A stretch of 64,000 nucleotides of DNA from Lactobacillus sp. ESL0785 (GTDB lineage Bacteria; Bacillota; Bacilli; Lactobacillales; Lactobacillaceae): assembly GCF_029395455.1 (NCBI RefSeq), contig NZ_CP113916.1, positions 868,001 to 932,000 of the forward strand, written 5' to 3'. Below, in pieces: positions 56,719 through 64,000 of the stretch (the stretch's first letter is position 1; each line of letters begins with the position of its first letter). A model generated the notes under the pieces. That model was not told where the DNA came from and searched no databases. It was given only the letters and a program-made list of their open reading frames with translations. The translations under genes were made by a program, and so were the position numbers.

Positions 56719-57663
56719 TTACCGTTCTTGGCGTTCAATTATTAAGCCCACCCAGCGATCTTGCCGCATGGTTAATGTAATCTTGAAATTGTGTTCTTGC
56801 AACGCTTGCTTAACCTTATCTAACTGTAAATAATCTATTCCTGAAAAAATAATTTGGCCGCCAACGTTTAAGTGCGCATCCATTTGCGGAATTAAATCTA
56901 AGAGAATTTCAGCTAAGATATTAGCAACAATAATGTCGAACTTACCAGTAACGTTCTTCAGTAGACTTGCCTTGGCTACCTTGATATTTGTTAATTGGTT
57001 TAAAGCAATATTTTCGTGAGCCGCAGTTACTGCTTCATCAGAAATATCTGTCGCCAAAACAGATTTCGCACCTAATAAAGCAGCCGCAATTGCTAAAATG
57101 CCAGAACCAGTGCCCACATCAACGACACTTTTAGGTGCAATCATTGCCCGTTCTAAGCCCATCATTGCTAATTGCGTTGTTTTATGATTACCCGTACCAA
57201 AAGCTAGACCAGGATCAAGTTTAATTAACTTTTGGTCTTGAAAAGCCGGTTGATACTCTTCCCATTCAGGAACAATTGCCAAGTGCCGAGAAAAATCTAT
57301 AACATGATAAAATTTTTGCCAAGCTGTATTCCAATCTTGATCTTTAATATATGAACTAGTAATTTTCGCCTGACCAATTGCTAAACCATAACTCTTTAAT
57401 TCTGTTAATTTCTCCTGATATTGTGTTATCAGTTTTTTGGGATCCGCTTCCTCATCAAAATAAGCTAAAAATTGTAAATCTTCTGGCAAATCCTTAATCT
57501 CATCAAGTTTAACAACAGTTGAATCGTGTTCCCAACCTGCATGTTCAAAATCTGCCCGCTTTCTACTTTCAGTTCCCAGTGCGTGCAGCACATCCTGACT
57601 ATAAACGCCAAGCGCGTCTTCTACTTCATGACTAGTCTCAATTTTAATTATTAATAATTTCAT
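56719..57663 (-). CDS. prmA: Ribosomal protein L11 methyltransferase
   Basis: SAM-dependent trimethylation of ribosomal protein L11. The N-terminal substrate-recognition domain (about 1-100) is followed by LDPGLAFGTGNHKTTQLAM near 159, motif I VVDVGTGSGILAIAAALLGA near 180, and FDIIVANILAEILLDL near 245 with the family N-[ILF]-x motif. The length of 314 residues is typical. It is upstream of rel-dtd, the conserved Lactobacillales order, and diverges from the YbaK gene. Confidence 0.95.
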   Translation of the reverse strand: MKLLIIKIETSHEVEDALGVYSQDVLHALGTESRKRADFEHAGWEHDSTVVKLDEIKDLPEDLQFLAYFDEEADPKKLITQYQEKLTELKSYGLAIGQAKITSSYIKDQDWNTAWQKFYHVIDFSRHLAIVPEWEEYQPAFQDQKLIKLDPGLAFGTGNHKTTQLAMMGLERAMIAPKSVVDVGTGSGILAIAAALLGAKSVLATDISDEAVTAAHENIALNQLTNIKVAKASLLKNVTGKFDIIVANILAEILLDLIPQMDAHLNVGGQIIFSGIDYLQLDKVKQALQEHNFKITLTMRQDRWVGLIIERQER

Positions 57664-57726
57664 TTTTTAGATAAACTCCCTTTTTATTTTTCTCCGAGCA
57701 ATGCTATCATTATAAAGGTGATAATT

Positions 57727-58227
57727 ATGTCAAAGAAGAAAAATAAACTTGAAAAAACATTGGTTGAAAAAATTTTAGATCGCGACAAAATCGCATATCG
57801 GCAAACAGAATTTGTGACACATGAAGATTCCGGCGGTGTTGCTAAAATGGATACTTCTATTTTAAACGAGAAAGAACATTTGGTCTACAAAACGCTAGTT
57901 TGCACGGGTAACAAAACTGGTACTGTTGTCGGCGTAATCCCTGTAACTGAGCATTTAAGCATGAAAAAATTAGCTAAAAATTCTGGTAATAAAAAATGTG
58001 AAATGCTACCACTAAAGGACTTGGAAAAGACAACCGGTTACGTTCATGGTGCCAATACCCCTATTGGCATCTACTTTAAACATCATTTTCCTATCTATCT
58101 GGATGCTGGAATGCAACAAGAAAACGAAATTGGTGTTTCTAGTGGTAAAGTTGGGCGTAGTGTCTTTTTAAAACCAGCTGATTTGCAAAAAGTTAGTCAT
58201 GGTACTTTTTGTGACTTATTAGAATAA
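57727..58227 (+). CDS. YbaK/EbsC-type Cys-tRNA(Pro) deacylase
   Basis: YbaK/aminoacyl-tRNA deacylase domain protein of 166 residues that edits mischarged tRNA, by family mainly Cys-tRNA(Pro). The conserved lysine region is HLVYKTLVCTGNKTG near residue 53, and the GGxSPIG-type loop appears as VHGANTPIGIYF near 106-117, a divergent but recognisable form. The start is ATG 57727 with AAAGGTG 6 nt upstream; an in-frame GTG at 57718 is part of that site. A single gene, divergent from prmA. Confidence 0.88.
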   Translation: MSKKKNKLEKTLVEKILDRDKIAYRQTEFVTHEDSGGVAKMDTSILNEKEHLVYKTLVCTGNKTGTVVGVIPVTEHLSMKKLAKNSGNKKCEMLPLKDLEKTTGYVHGANTPIGIYFKHHFPIYLDAGMQQENEIGVSSGKVGRSVFLKPADLQKVSHGTFCDLLE

Positions 58228-58279
58228 ATAAGCAGCAAGACTTTTTTCACTTTGTGCATTTCGGTAATAATTATTAGTA

Positions 58280-58303
58280 ACTTTGAGCATTAATACTCAA
58301 AGT
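58280..58303 (+). promoter_or_regulatory. Inverted repeat upstream of the SorC-type regulator
   Basis: A perfect 8-bp dyad ACTTTGAG/CTCAAAGT with an 8-nt A/T spacer, 44 nt before the regulator's start. It has no T run, so it looks more like an operator than a terminator. It could be the regulator's own binding site. Confidence 0.4.
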
Positions 58304-58346
58304 ATATTTACAATATTTTAATTAATGATAAGTAAGGAATAAGGAA

Positions 58347-59294
58347 ATGACACTATTAACAGATGAAGAGCTAGCAAATATCGCACATGATTATTTTTTA
58401 AGTAAACTAAATATTGCCGATATTTCGCAAAAGTATAATCTTTCACGTTACTTGATTACTAAGGCAATTGAAGAAGCTGAAGATAAAGGTATTGTGAAAA
58501 TTAGTATCTATCAAAGCCCTAGAAGAGCTGAAAGATTGGAACGCGAATTTCAAAAACTTTTTGATTTAAAGGAAGTTTACATTCTAAAAGATCTTGAAAC
58601 CAAGAACCAAGATAATGAAATGATCGTCAAGTATGCCGCCAAGCAAATTCAAAATTATGCCAAAACAGCCCATGTTATCGGCTTAACTTGGGGTACCTTA
58701 GTCCGCGATATCATTGATAATTTTTCTGAAGTTAATCGTGAAGACCTTACTTTTATTCAACTTGTTGGGCAAGCAGTTAATGCCAGCAAACGTAAACATC
58801 CGTTAGCACAAATTGCTGCCAATATGTTTAATGCTAAATGTTTAACTTTGCCAGCCCCACTTTATGCCATTAACCCACAATTAGTTCAATATATTCAAAA
58901 AGAACCATTTTTTGAATATATTAAAAATTATTATTCTAAGATTGATTTAGCCTTCGCCAGCATTGGAACTAATCAAGCATTTGAATCCGGCAAGTTCTTT
59001 ATGGATTATTATAATGATCAATTATTTGCGAATATTGATCGCAATAAAGTTGCCGGGGTTATTTTTGGTCGTCCCTACGATATTAATGGTGAATTTTATT
59101 CCTCAATTGAACCTCATATTTGCGGGATTAGTTTAAGAGAAATTATGCAAATTCCTAACCGGTTTGTCATTGTTAAAAATCGCTTCAAGGAAGATGCCTT
59201 GCTAGGCGCACTTAGAAGTGGCGTAATTACTCACCTAGTTACAACCAGCGGTATTGCTGAGCGCGTTTTACGTAAAAATAACGGTACTAATTAA
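58347..59294 (+). CDS. SorC/DeoR-type regulator of citrate metabolism (CitI-like)
   Basis: A 315-residue transcription factor with an N-terminal helix-turn-helix (about 5-55; NIADISQKYNLSRYLITKAI) and a C-terminal SorC sugar-binding-like effector domain (about 60-310; GLTWGTLVRDIIDNF, then FASIGTNQAFESG near 209). Its place next to the citrate lyase genes points to a citrate-responsive regulator like CitI of Weissella/Oenococcus; this assignment rests on family and context. Its 3' end overlaps the convergent citX by 8 nt. The ribosome site AAGGAATAAGGAA precedes ATG 58347. Confidence 0.82.
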   Translation: MTLLTDEELANIAHDYFLSKLNIADISQKYNLSRYLITKAIEEAEDKGIVKISIYQSPRRAERLEREFQKLFDLKEVYILKDLETKNQDNEMIVKYAAKQIQNYAKTAHVIGLTWGTLVRDIIDNFSEVNREDLTFIQLVGQAVNASKRKHPLAQIAANMFNAKCLTLPAPLYAINPQLVQYIQKEPFFEYIKNYYSKIDLAFASIGTNQAFESGKFFMDYYNDQLFANIDRNKVAGVIFGRPYDINGEFYSSIEPHICGISLREIMQIPNRFVIVKNRFKEDALLGALRSGVITHLVTTSGIAERVLRKNNGTN

Positions 59295-59829
59295 ATTTCT
59301 GTGCGTAAATTTGATTAATGTACTCTTGTAATTCACTAACAGCATGACGCCGCGATCTAGCACATTCTTTTGCTGGACGCTCACAAATAAAGCAACGTCG
59401 CACCTTTAATCCCAATTTAGAACGTGATAAAGCTGCATTCTGACTTTTAACGAGAACATCTGCATCAAACAAACGCCCTAATTGTGTTTGATCTTCAAAA
59501 ATAATTGCTGCCTGCTTAACCAGCTGACTGTCTTCGGTTAACAAATAAAAATTCTCACAGCCACTTGGTTTATCCCAACTAACTAACAAATTAAAACTTA
59601 ATTGTTTCGCTGCTAGAATAGCTTCCAAATCTTGGATACCTGCAGCAAATAATTTTCGCAAATAACGGTTATTTTTAATTGGTCCCGGAATATTTAATTT
59701 TACGTCAAGCAGTACTTGTTGTGGATAGCGTGTAAAAATTTGTTGCTGCAAAGCTACGCGTTGATCTTTATTTGCCAAAACATTGGGAATAGTTTGTGGT
59801 TTTCCTATGGTAAAAATTGATTTAGTCAC
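59287..59829 (-). CDS. citX: Citrate lyase holo-ACP synthase CitX (GTG start)
   Basis: Transfers the phosphoribosyl-dephospho-CoA prosthetic group to the citrate lyase acyl carrier protein CitD. LNIPGPIKNN near residue 45 is conserved, and the nucleotidyltransferase-like signature appears as LGRLFDADVLV near 130. The C-terminus has CFICERPAKEC. I place the start at GTG 59829 (180 residues), with AAAGGA 9 nt upstream; the ATG at 59838 touches the ribosome site. It is separated from citF by a terminator and overlaps the convergent regulator gene at its 3' end. Confidence 0.9.
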   Translation of the reverse strand: MTKSIFTIGKPQTIPNVLANKDQRVALQQQIFTRYPQQVLLDVKLNIPGPIKNNRYLRKLFAAGIQDLEAILAAKQLSFNLLVSWDKPSGCENFYLLTEDSQLVKQAAIIFEDQTQLGRLFDADVLVKSQNAALSRSKLGLKVRRCFICERPAKECARSRRHAVSELQEYINQIYAQKFN

Positions 59830-59860
59830 TCTAATCATTCCTTTACTGTTTATTATAACT

Positions 59861-59904
59861 AAAAAAGCGCGGAAATGAGTCGTAACTTATTTCTACGCTT
59901 TTTG
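59861..59904 (-). terminator. Terminator after citF
   Basis: Hairpin AAAAAGCG-x-x-GAAAT-x-AGT with a matching 3' arm (ACT-x-ATTTC-x-x-CGCTTTTT) around CGTA. It lies 16 nt past the citF stop, with a T run on the minus strand. A TATAAT-like stretch follows it in front of citX. Confidence 0.7.
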
Positions 59905-59919
59905 TGTTAAACAATTAAA

Positions 59920-61458
59920 TTAATCTTTAACTTGCTTAATTGTATCAATGATTGTACCATCACGATATTCAACTAGAGCTACAGTCTTATCAGTATATTC
60001 AAGTGGCTTTGGCACACCAACTTGGTCTTGTGCCATTTTTTGTAAGTCCTTAATATCTAAGATTGTCAGACCAGGAACCTTACTAAAGGCAGCAATTAAA
60101 TCTTGCCGTTTAGGATTAATAGCAATGCCACGTTCAGTTACCAAGACATCAATTGAATCACCTGGGGTAACAACTGTTTCAACCGTCGGAACAACAGTAG
60201 CGTTACGACCACGGACAAGTGGTGCCGTAATAATTGTCATCTTAGCATTAGCAGCATCTTGGTGACCACCAATAGCACCCCGAATAACACCATCAGAACC
60301 AGTCATAACATTAACATTAAAGTCAGTATCAATTTGCAATGCTGATAAAATAGCAACATCTAAGTTATTAACAACAGCACCCTTATTATGCGGATCAGCG
60401 TACCAAGAAGCATCAATTTCTTGTTGATTCTTATTCTGAGCCATGGAAGCAGCAGCACCCTTATCAAAATCCTGTACATCCATGATTTTCTTAACTAAGC
60501 CTTCTTCAAGCAAATCAGTTGTTGGCTTAGTAATGCCACCCAATGCAAATGAAGCAGTGATACCATCATCAAGCATCGATTGCCGCAAATAACGTGTAAC
60601 TGCAAGTGCAGCACCACCAGAACCAGTCTGGAAGGAGAAACCTTGCTTGTAATATGGTGAATTAACGATTACTTGATTAACCATTTGTGCAATCTTCAAT
60701 TCCTTTGGATCCTTGGTAAACCGGGTCGCACCTGAACCAATCTTGTCGGGATCACCGATCTTATCAACCTTAACCACATAATCAACTTGATCCTGCTTAA
60801 TTGAAGCTGGAGTATTCGGATAAGCAACAATATTATCTGTCAATAAAACAACTTTATCAGCATATTGGGCATCAATTAACGCATAACCCAGTGAACCAAA
60901 GACAGCATCGCCATCTTGACCATTAGCATTACCTGCTGGATCAGAAACCGGTACACCCAAGAAAGCAACATCAATCTTGATATCTCCTTCTTCAATTGCC
61001 CGCGCCCGATTACCATGTGAACGGAAAATGACGGGATTCTTCAGACCACCATGAGAAATAAAATCACCAAGCGAGCCCCGCATACCTGAAGAAGCAATGT
61101 TAGTAATAACACCTTTCTTAATGGCTTCAATTACCTTATCATTCATAACACCAGTTAATGAAGATGGTGCAAGCGTTAAATCCTTGTATCCCATTTTAAT
61201 AATTTGGTCCATAACTTTGTTAAAAGCAAAGTCGCCATTTCTAAAATGGTGGTGGAAAGAAATTGTCATACCATCTTGCAAATTATTTTTAATAACATCT
61301 TCTAGTGAATCAACTACCTTATTTTCACCAGCAGTTACTCTTACTTTAGGTGCTACTCGTTGAACTTCTGGATTGCCGATCTCAACTGACGCAAACGGTT
61401 TTAAATTCATTTTATTCATTAAATCATCTGGCAATTCGCGGTTTACTTTATTCTCCAA
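59920..61458 (-). CDS. citF: Citrate lyase alpha subunit (TTG start)
   Basis: Alpha subunit (citrate:acetyl-ACP transferase) of the citrate lyase complex, which splits citrate into acetate and oxaloacetate. The length is about 512 residues. Family blocks: [20 protein letters not shown] near 70, [20 protein letters not shown] near 145, and [17 protein letters not shown] near 272, a CoA-transferase-like fold. The start is TTG 61458, with AGGAGGG 8 nt upstream; in-frame ATG codons at 61479/61476 lie before that site. It overlaps the citE end by 11 nt. A terminator follows. Confidence 0.94.
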   Translation of the reverse strand: MENKVNRELPDDLMNKMNLKPFASVEIGNPEVQRVAPKVRVTAGENKVVDSLEDVIKNNLQDGMTISFHHHFRNGDFAFNKVMDQIIKMGYKDLTLAPSSLTGVMNDKVIEAIKKGVITNIASSGMRGSLGDFISHGGLKNPVIFRSHGNRARAIEEGDIKIDVAFLGVPVSDPAGNANGQDGDAVFGSLGYALIDAQYADKVVLLTDNIVAYPNTPASIKQDQVDYVVKVDKIGDPDKIGSGATRFTKDPKELKIAQMVNQVIVNSPYYKQGFSFQTGSGGAALAVTRYLRQSMLDDGITASFALGGITKPTTDLLEEGLVKKIMDVQDFDKGAAASMAQNKNQQEIDASWYADPHNKGAVVNNLDVAILSALQIDTDFNVNVMTGSDGVIRGAIGGHQDAANAKMTIITAPLVRGRNATVVPTVETVVTPGDSIDVLVTERGIAINPKRQDLIAAFSKVPGLTILDIKDLQKMAQDQVGVPKPLEYTDKTVALVEYRDGTIIDTIKQVKD

Positions 61459-62362
61459 TGTAATTACCCTCCTCATCAATTAAGTTTGATGCTTTAGCAG
61501 TTTCAATAACGCGGTTAGCCTTAGCAACAACTGGCTTATCAACCATCTTGCCGTTCATTGAGATAACACCTGAACCTTTGGCCTTAGCTTCGCGAATTGC
61601 ATTTTGGACGTTTTTAGCGTTTTCAATTTCTTCTTTAGTTGGATTGAAAACTTCATTAACCATTGGGATTTGCCGTGGGTTAACTAATGACTTACCATCA
61701 TAACCTAATTCATAAATGTATCTTGTTTCACGGTAAAAGCCTTCGGTATCCTTCATATTAGAAAATACCGTGTCAAAAGCGTAAACATCAGCAGCACGTG
61801 CTGATTGTAAAACCATGTTACGTGCAAATTCCAATTCACGACCATCTGGATAACGGTGTGTGTGCATGTCAGCTGTATAATCTTCACCAGAAACAGCTAA
61901 TCCCATCATCAATGGTGTAGCAGTAGCAATTGTTGGCGTATTTAAAACGCCCTTTGCACTTTCAATTGCGGCCATTACACCAATTGAATCTTTCTTAACA
62001 CCATATTCAGCTTCGGCTTTTTCTATGTCCTTAACTAATTTTTTGATCATTTCGGCTGATTCTGTTTTTGGTAACCGAATAACATCAACCCCAGCTTTAA
62101 CCATTGCCTTAACATCTTCGTCATAAAATGGTGTATCTTGGCCATTAATTCGAACAACAATTTCGGCACCGCCAAAATCGATGTGCTTAATTGCATTATA
62201 AACGAGCATTCTAGCAGCATCTTTTTCAGTTAAGGAAACAGCATCTTCTAAGTCGAGCATAATTGAATCTGCGCCATAAATACCAGCATCTTTAACCATT
62301 GCTGGGTTATTGCCGGGAACAAACATCATTGTCCGGCGTAAACGATTCTTTACGTAAGTCAT
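61448..62362 (-). CDS. citE: Citrate lyase beta subunit (citryl-ACP lyase)
   Basis: HpcH/HpaI-aldolase-like TIM barrel that cleaves citryl-ACP to oxaloacetate and acetyl-ACP. The family start is [37 protein letters not shown] near 33 gives metal and substrate residues, and [19 protein letters not shown] near 65 follows. [14 protein letters not shown] near 128 carries the metal-binding glutamate. The length is 304 residues. It starts 1 nt after citD and overlaps citF. Confidence 0.96.
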   Translation of the reverse strand: MTYVKNRLRRTMMFVPGNNPAMVKDAGIYGADSIMLDLEDAVSLTEKDAARMLVYNAIKHIDFGGAEIVVRINGQDTPFYDEDVKAMVKAGVDVIRLPKTESAEMIKKLVKDIEKAEAEYGVKKDSIGVMAAIESAKGVLNTPTIATATPLMMGLAVSGEDYTADMHTHRYPDGRELEFARNMVLQSARAADVYAFDTVFSNMKDTEGFYRETRYIYELGYDGKSLVNPRQIPMVNEVFNPTKEEIENAKNVQNAIREAKAKGSGVISMNGKMVDKPVVAKANRVIETAKASNLIDEEGNYIGE

Positions 62363-62659
62363 TTATTGCAATACCTCCAATTCAGGTTTATCAGTAGTTT
62401 CTGTTGCTCTCTGGGCAGCAGCTAAAGTTCTAGCAGCAATGACACAATCAAGTGCACCCTTGTCTGTTGCTTTAACTTTAGCATTGTCAATGCCATATCT
62501 ATTTAAGGTATCAGTAATCACCTTTTTAATTTGATCACCATATGCCTTAATTACTTCTGAATCCAAATCAATTTGGATGCCATTACTACCTTGAGAAATC
62601 ATAATTTGAATGTCTGAAGATTCTAAAGTTCCTGCGACACCAATTGTTTTAATTTCCAT
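62363..62659 (-). CDS. citD: Citrate lyase acyl carrier protein (gamma subunit)
   Basis: Small acyl carrier protein (98 residues) that carries the phosphoribosyl-dephospho-CoA group on a serine in the N-terminal AGTLESSDIQI block (serine about residue 14-15). The rest follows the family, ending in the CVIAARTLAAAQRA helix. It overlaps the citC end by 11 nt and abuts citE, the canonical citCDEF order. Confidence 0.95.
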   Translation of the reverse strand: MEIKTIGVAGTLESSDIQIMISQGSNGIQIDLDSEVIKAYGDQIKKVITDTLNRYGIDNAKVKATDKGALDCVIAARTLAAAQRATETTDKPELEVLQ

Positions 62660-63704
62660 TAATATTCATTCCTTTCTTAATTCTTGTTTGTAAAATATGT
62701 TGTTGACTATTAATAAAAGCCATTGTTGTTTGTGGTACCAGTGGTGCAATTTGATCTAACTGATTGTCCTTAATTAATTGCCGTACATGAGTTGCCGTGA
62801 TAATTTGATCACGATTACTAAAACGCTGTACGACTTTAACCTTAACTTTGGGCGTGAGTTCATTAGTTAAACTCTGATTATAGAAATTAGTTGTATGTGA
62901 AAAGGGTTCTGTCCCAAGATAACGTCGGGTAATCATCAATGCTGGTGCAATAATGTTTTTAAATACACGAGCATCAATTGTTGTTTGAGTAATAATCAAA
63001 TCATCCGGCGTCTTTAAAAAATATGCCGGAAATGTTGCTTGCGATACCAAGTAATCGCCCCCACTGACAACAATCACATTTGTTAAATCAGCTGTTCCTG
63101 CTTTGACAAGCTGCATTCGTTCACTTGTTCTGAACAAAGATGCATCAGTTGCCACAACAAAGACATAGACTAAATCATTTTCTTGACTTGCCAATTGAAC
63201 TAATTTGCGGTGACCTAAAGTAAAAGGATTGGCATTCATCACAATTGCCGCTACTTTTTTCTGCTCTTGCCCAGTAACACGGGGAATTGCTTTTAGAAAA
63301 TCCTGTACATCTGGCGTGCCACTTTCTAAAAAAGCAGCTTCATCAGTATGTGCTAATTCGCTAAAACCTAAATGTTGAAAGCTAGCAGAATATTTTGCCT
63401 TAGTAAACACAAAGTTATGAAAAATTTTCTGATTAAATTGATATTGCTGCAGGGCGGTCACTATTTGATTAAAGCGACTTCCGGGGGTTGCATTTTGATT
63501 GCAGACAGCAATGTACTTTAAAACATTGCCAGCAATACTGCCAGTTCCCACCAATGTGCCATCATCATCAACTAAGCCTAAAGTATGGTCGATGTTGGCA
63601 ACTTCGCGCGAACTAAAATTATGTAATCCCAGCTTAAGCAAAAATTTTTCCCACTTTGCTTTCACTGCCTTGTCATTCAAATAAAGATCTATTACTTGGT
63701 CCAT
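62649..63704 (-). CDS. citC: [Citrate (pro-3S)-lyase] ligase
   Basis: Activates citrate lyase by ATP-dependent acetylation of the CitD prosthetic group. An N-terminal GNAT-like half (about 1-135) precedes a nucleotidyltransferase half with NANPFTLGHRKLVQLAS near 153, the HxGH-type adenylyl-transfer motif. The C-terminal region includes the family block IRRYLG-like ITRRYLGTEPFSHTTNFYN near 260. The length of 351 residues is typical. It begins 12 nt after the hydrolase gene, with a weak ribosome site. Confidence 0.94.
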   Translation of the reverse strand: MDQVIDLYLNDKAVKAKWEKFLLKLGLHNFSSREVANIDHTLGLVDDDGTLVGTGSIAGNVLKYIAVCNQNATPGSRFNQIVTALQQYQFNQKIFHNFVFTKAKYSASFQHLGFSELAHTDEAAFLESGTPDVQDFLKAIPRVTGQEQKKVAAIVMNANPFTLGHRKLVQLASQENDLVYVFVVATDASLFRTSERMQLVKAGTADLTNVIVVSGGDYLVSQATFPAYFLKTPDDLIITQTTIDARVFKNIIAPALMITRRYLGTEPFSHTTNFYNQSLTNELTPKVKVKVVQRFSNRDQIITATHVRQLIKDNQLDQIAPLVPQTTMAFINSQQHILQTRIKKGMNINGN

Positions 63705-63716
63705 TTAGTCACTTTC

Positions 63717-64000
63717 TTATTCTGAACAGCTATTTAAAAATGTCATAATTGCAGCATACATTGCTGCTGGTTGTTCTGCCTGAATTAAATGACCACAATT
63801 AGAGATAACTTTCGCCTTAATTTTAGGGTTCAAATCTTGCATTTGCGTGGCAAAATGATAATCAAAAAATGGCGATTTTTCTCCTGCTAAAACTAGCAGC
63901 GGGATATCTAAATCAAGTAAAACATCTCGCCAATCTTGTTCAGCATGATCAAGCAGGCAAAGATAATTATCAGCAGGCAAATAAGGATATTGTTGGGCTT
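63717..64000 (-). CDS. Alpha/beta hydrolase, C-terminal part (5' end off the right edge)
   Basis: The minus-strand frame is open from the window edge to a stop at 63717, giving 94 visible residues. They look like the C-terminal third of an alpha/beta-hydrolase (AB hydrolase/esterase-like): DIPLLVLAGEKSPFFDY holds the strand with the acid residue region, and VISNCGHLIQAEQPAAM carries the catalytic-histidine block (N-C-G-H). The catalytic serine would lie outside. It is 12 nt upstream of citC in the same direction, so it is probably the gene before citC in the operon. Confidence 0.8.
   Translation of the reverse strand, partial: AQQYPYLPADNYLCLLDHAEQDWRDVLLDLDIPLLVLAGEKSPFFDYHFATQMQDLNPKIKAKVISNCGHLIQAEQPAAMYAAIMTFLNSCSE

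Noticed and set aside
1..64000. CRISPR array, prophage, IS element or secondary-metabolite cluster
   Set aside because: No regularly spaced repeats, integrase, transposase, phage structural or biosynthetic genes were seen; nearly all genes are housekeeping families in conserved order.

Overview
The window is a low-GC Firmicute chromosome segment that looks like core genome of a lactic acid bacterium. Lactobacillaceae, probably Lactobacillus in the strict sense, fits best. The reasons are RexAB-type AddAB, a mevalonate-pathway operon for isoprenoids, a citrate lyase cluster, PepT, MsrA/MsrB, two T-box-controlled tRNA-synthetase operons and an LBP_cg2779-like small protein. I see no rRNA, tRNA, IS element, prophage or CRISPR array. 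The species cannot be fixed by reading alone.

Layout. 1-4.2 kb: gpsB (open at the left edge) and ypsA on the minus strand, diverging from recU-pbp1A. 4.2-17.3 kb: a minus-strand run addB-addA-dinG-tseB(ypmB)-asnS, a terminator, then dnaD-nth. 17.3-21.4 kb: plus-strand mevalonate operon mvk-mvaD-mvaK2-fni. 21.4-26.1 kb: minus-strand run of a methyltransferase-like protein, an orphan FtsX/MacB-like permease, rsmF, a HAD phosphatase and a nitroreductase; lepB diverges from it and is followed by a 63-residue protein. 27.4-31.1 kb: a GntR regulator, an ABC ATPase and three paralogous permeases, with the fossil of a fourth permease between two of them.

31.4-34.7 kb: pepT, nif3-like gene and trmK, with a plus-strand NUDIX gene. 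34.8-44.9 kb: a housekeeping run on the minus strand, rpsU, then yqeY-phoL-ybeY-era-recO, a glycine T-box with glyQ-glyS, then dnaG-rpoD. 45-50 kb: PPDK regulatory protein, msrA, a candidate structured RNA, a YitT-family protein, msrB, an aminotransferase and tpx. 50.1-57.7 kb: T-box-hisS-aspS and prmA-(small membrane protein)-rel-dtd. 57.7-64 kb: a YbaK-type deacylase, a SorC-family regulator, citX, and the citrate lyase operon citC-citD-citE-citF led by an alpha/beta hydrolase that runs off the right edge.

The items most worth a second look are: (i) the three-permease ABC operon and the fossil permease at 29138-29219; (ii) loss of the Fe-S cluster cysteines in both Nth and AddB, next to a DinG that also lacks cluster cysteines; (iii) a candidate 130-nt structured RNA between msrA and yitT; (iv) a hisS-aspS T-box whose visible specifier candidates are aspartate rather than histidine codons, with the promoter -35 inside the preceding terminator; and (v) the arrangement of citX against its regulator.
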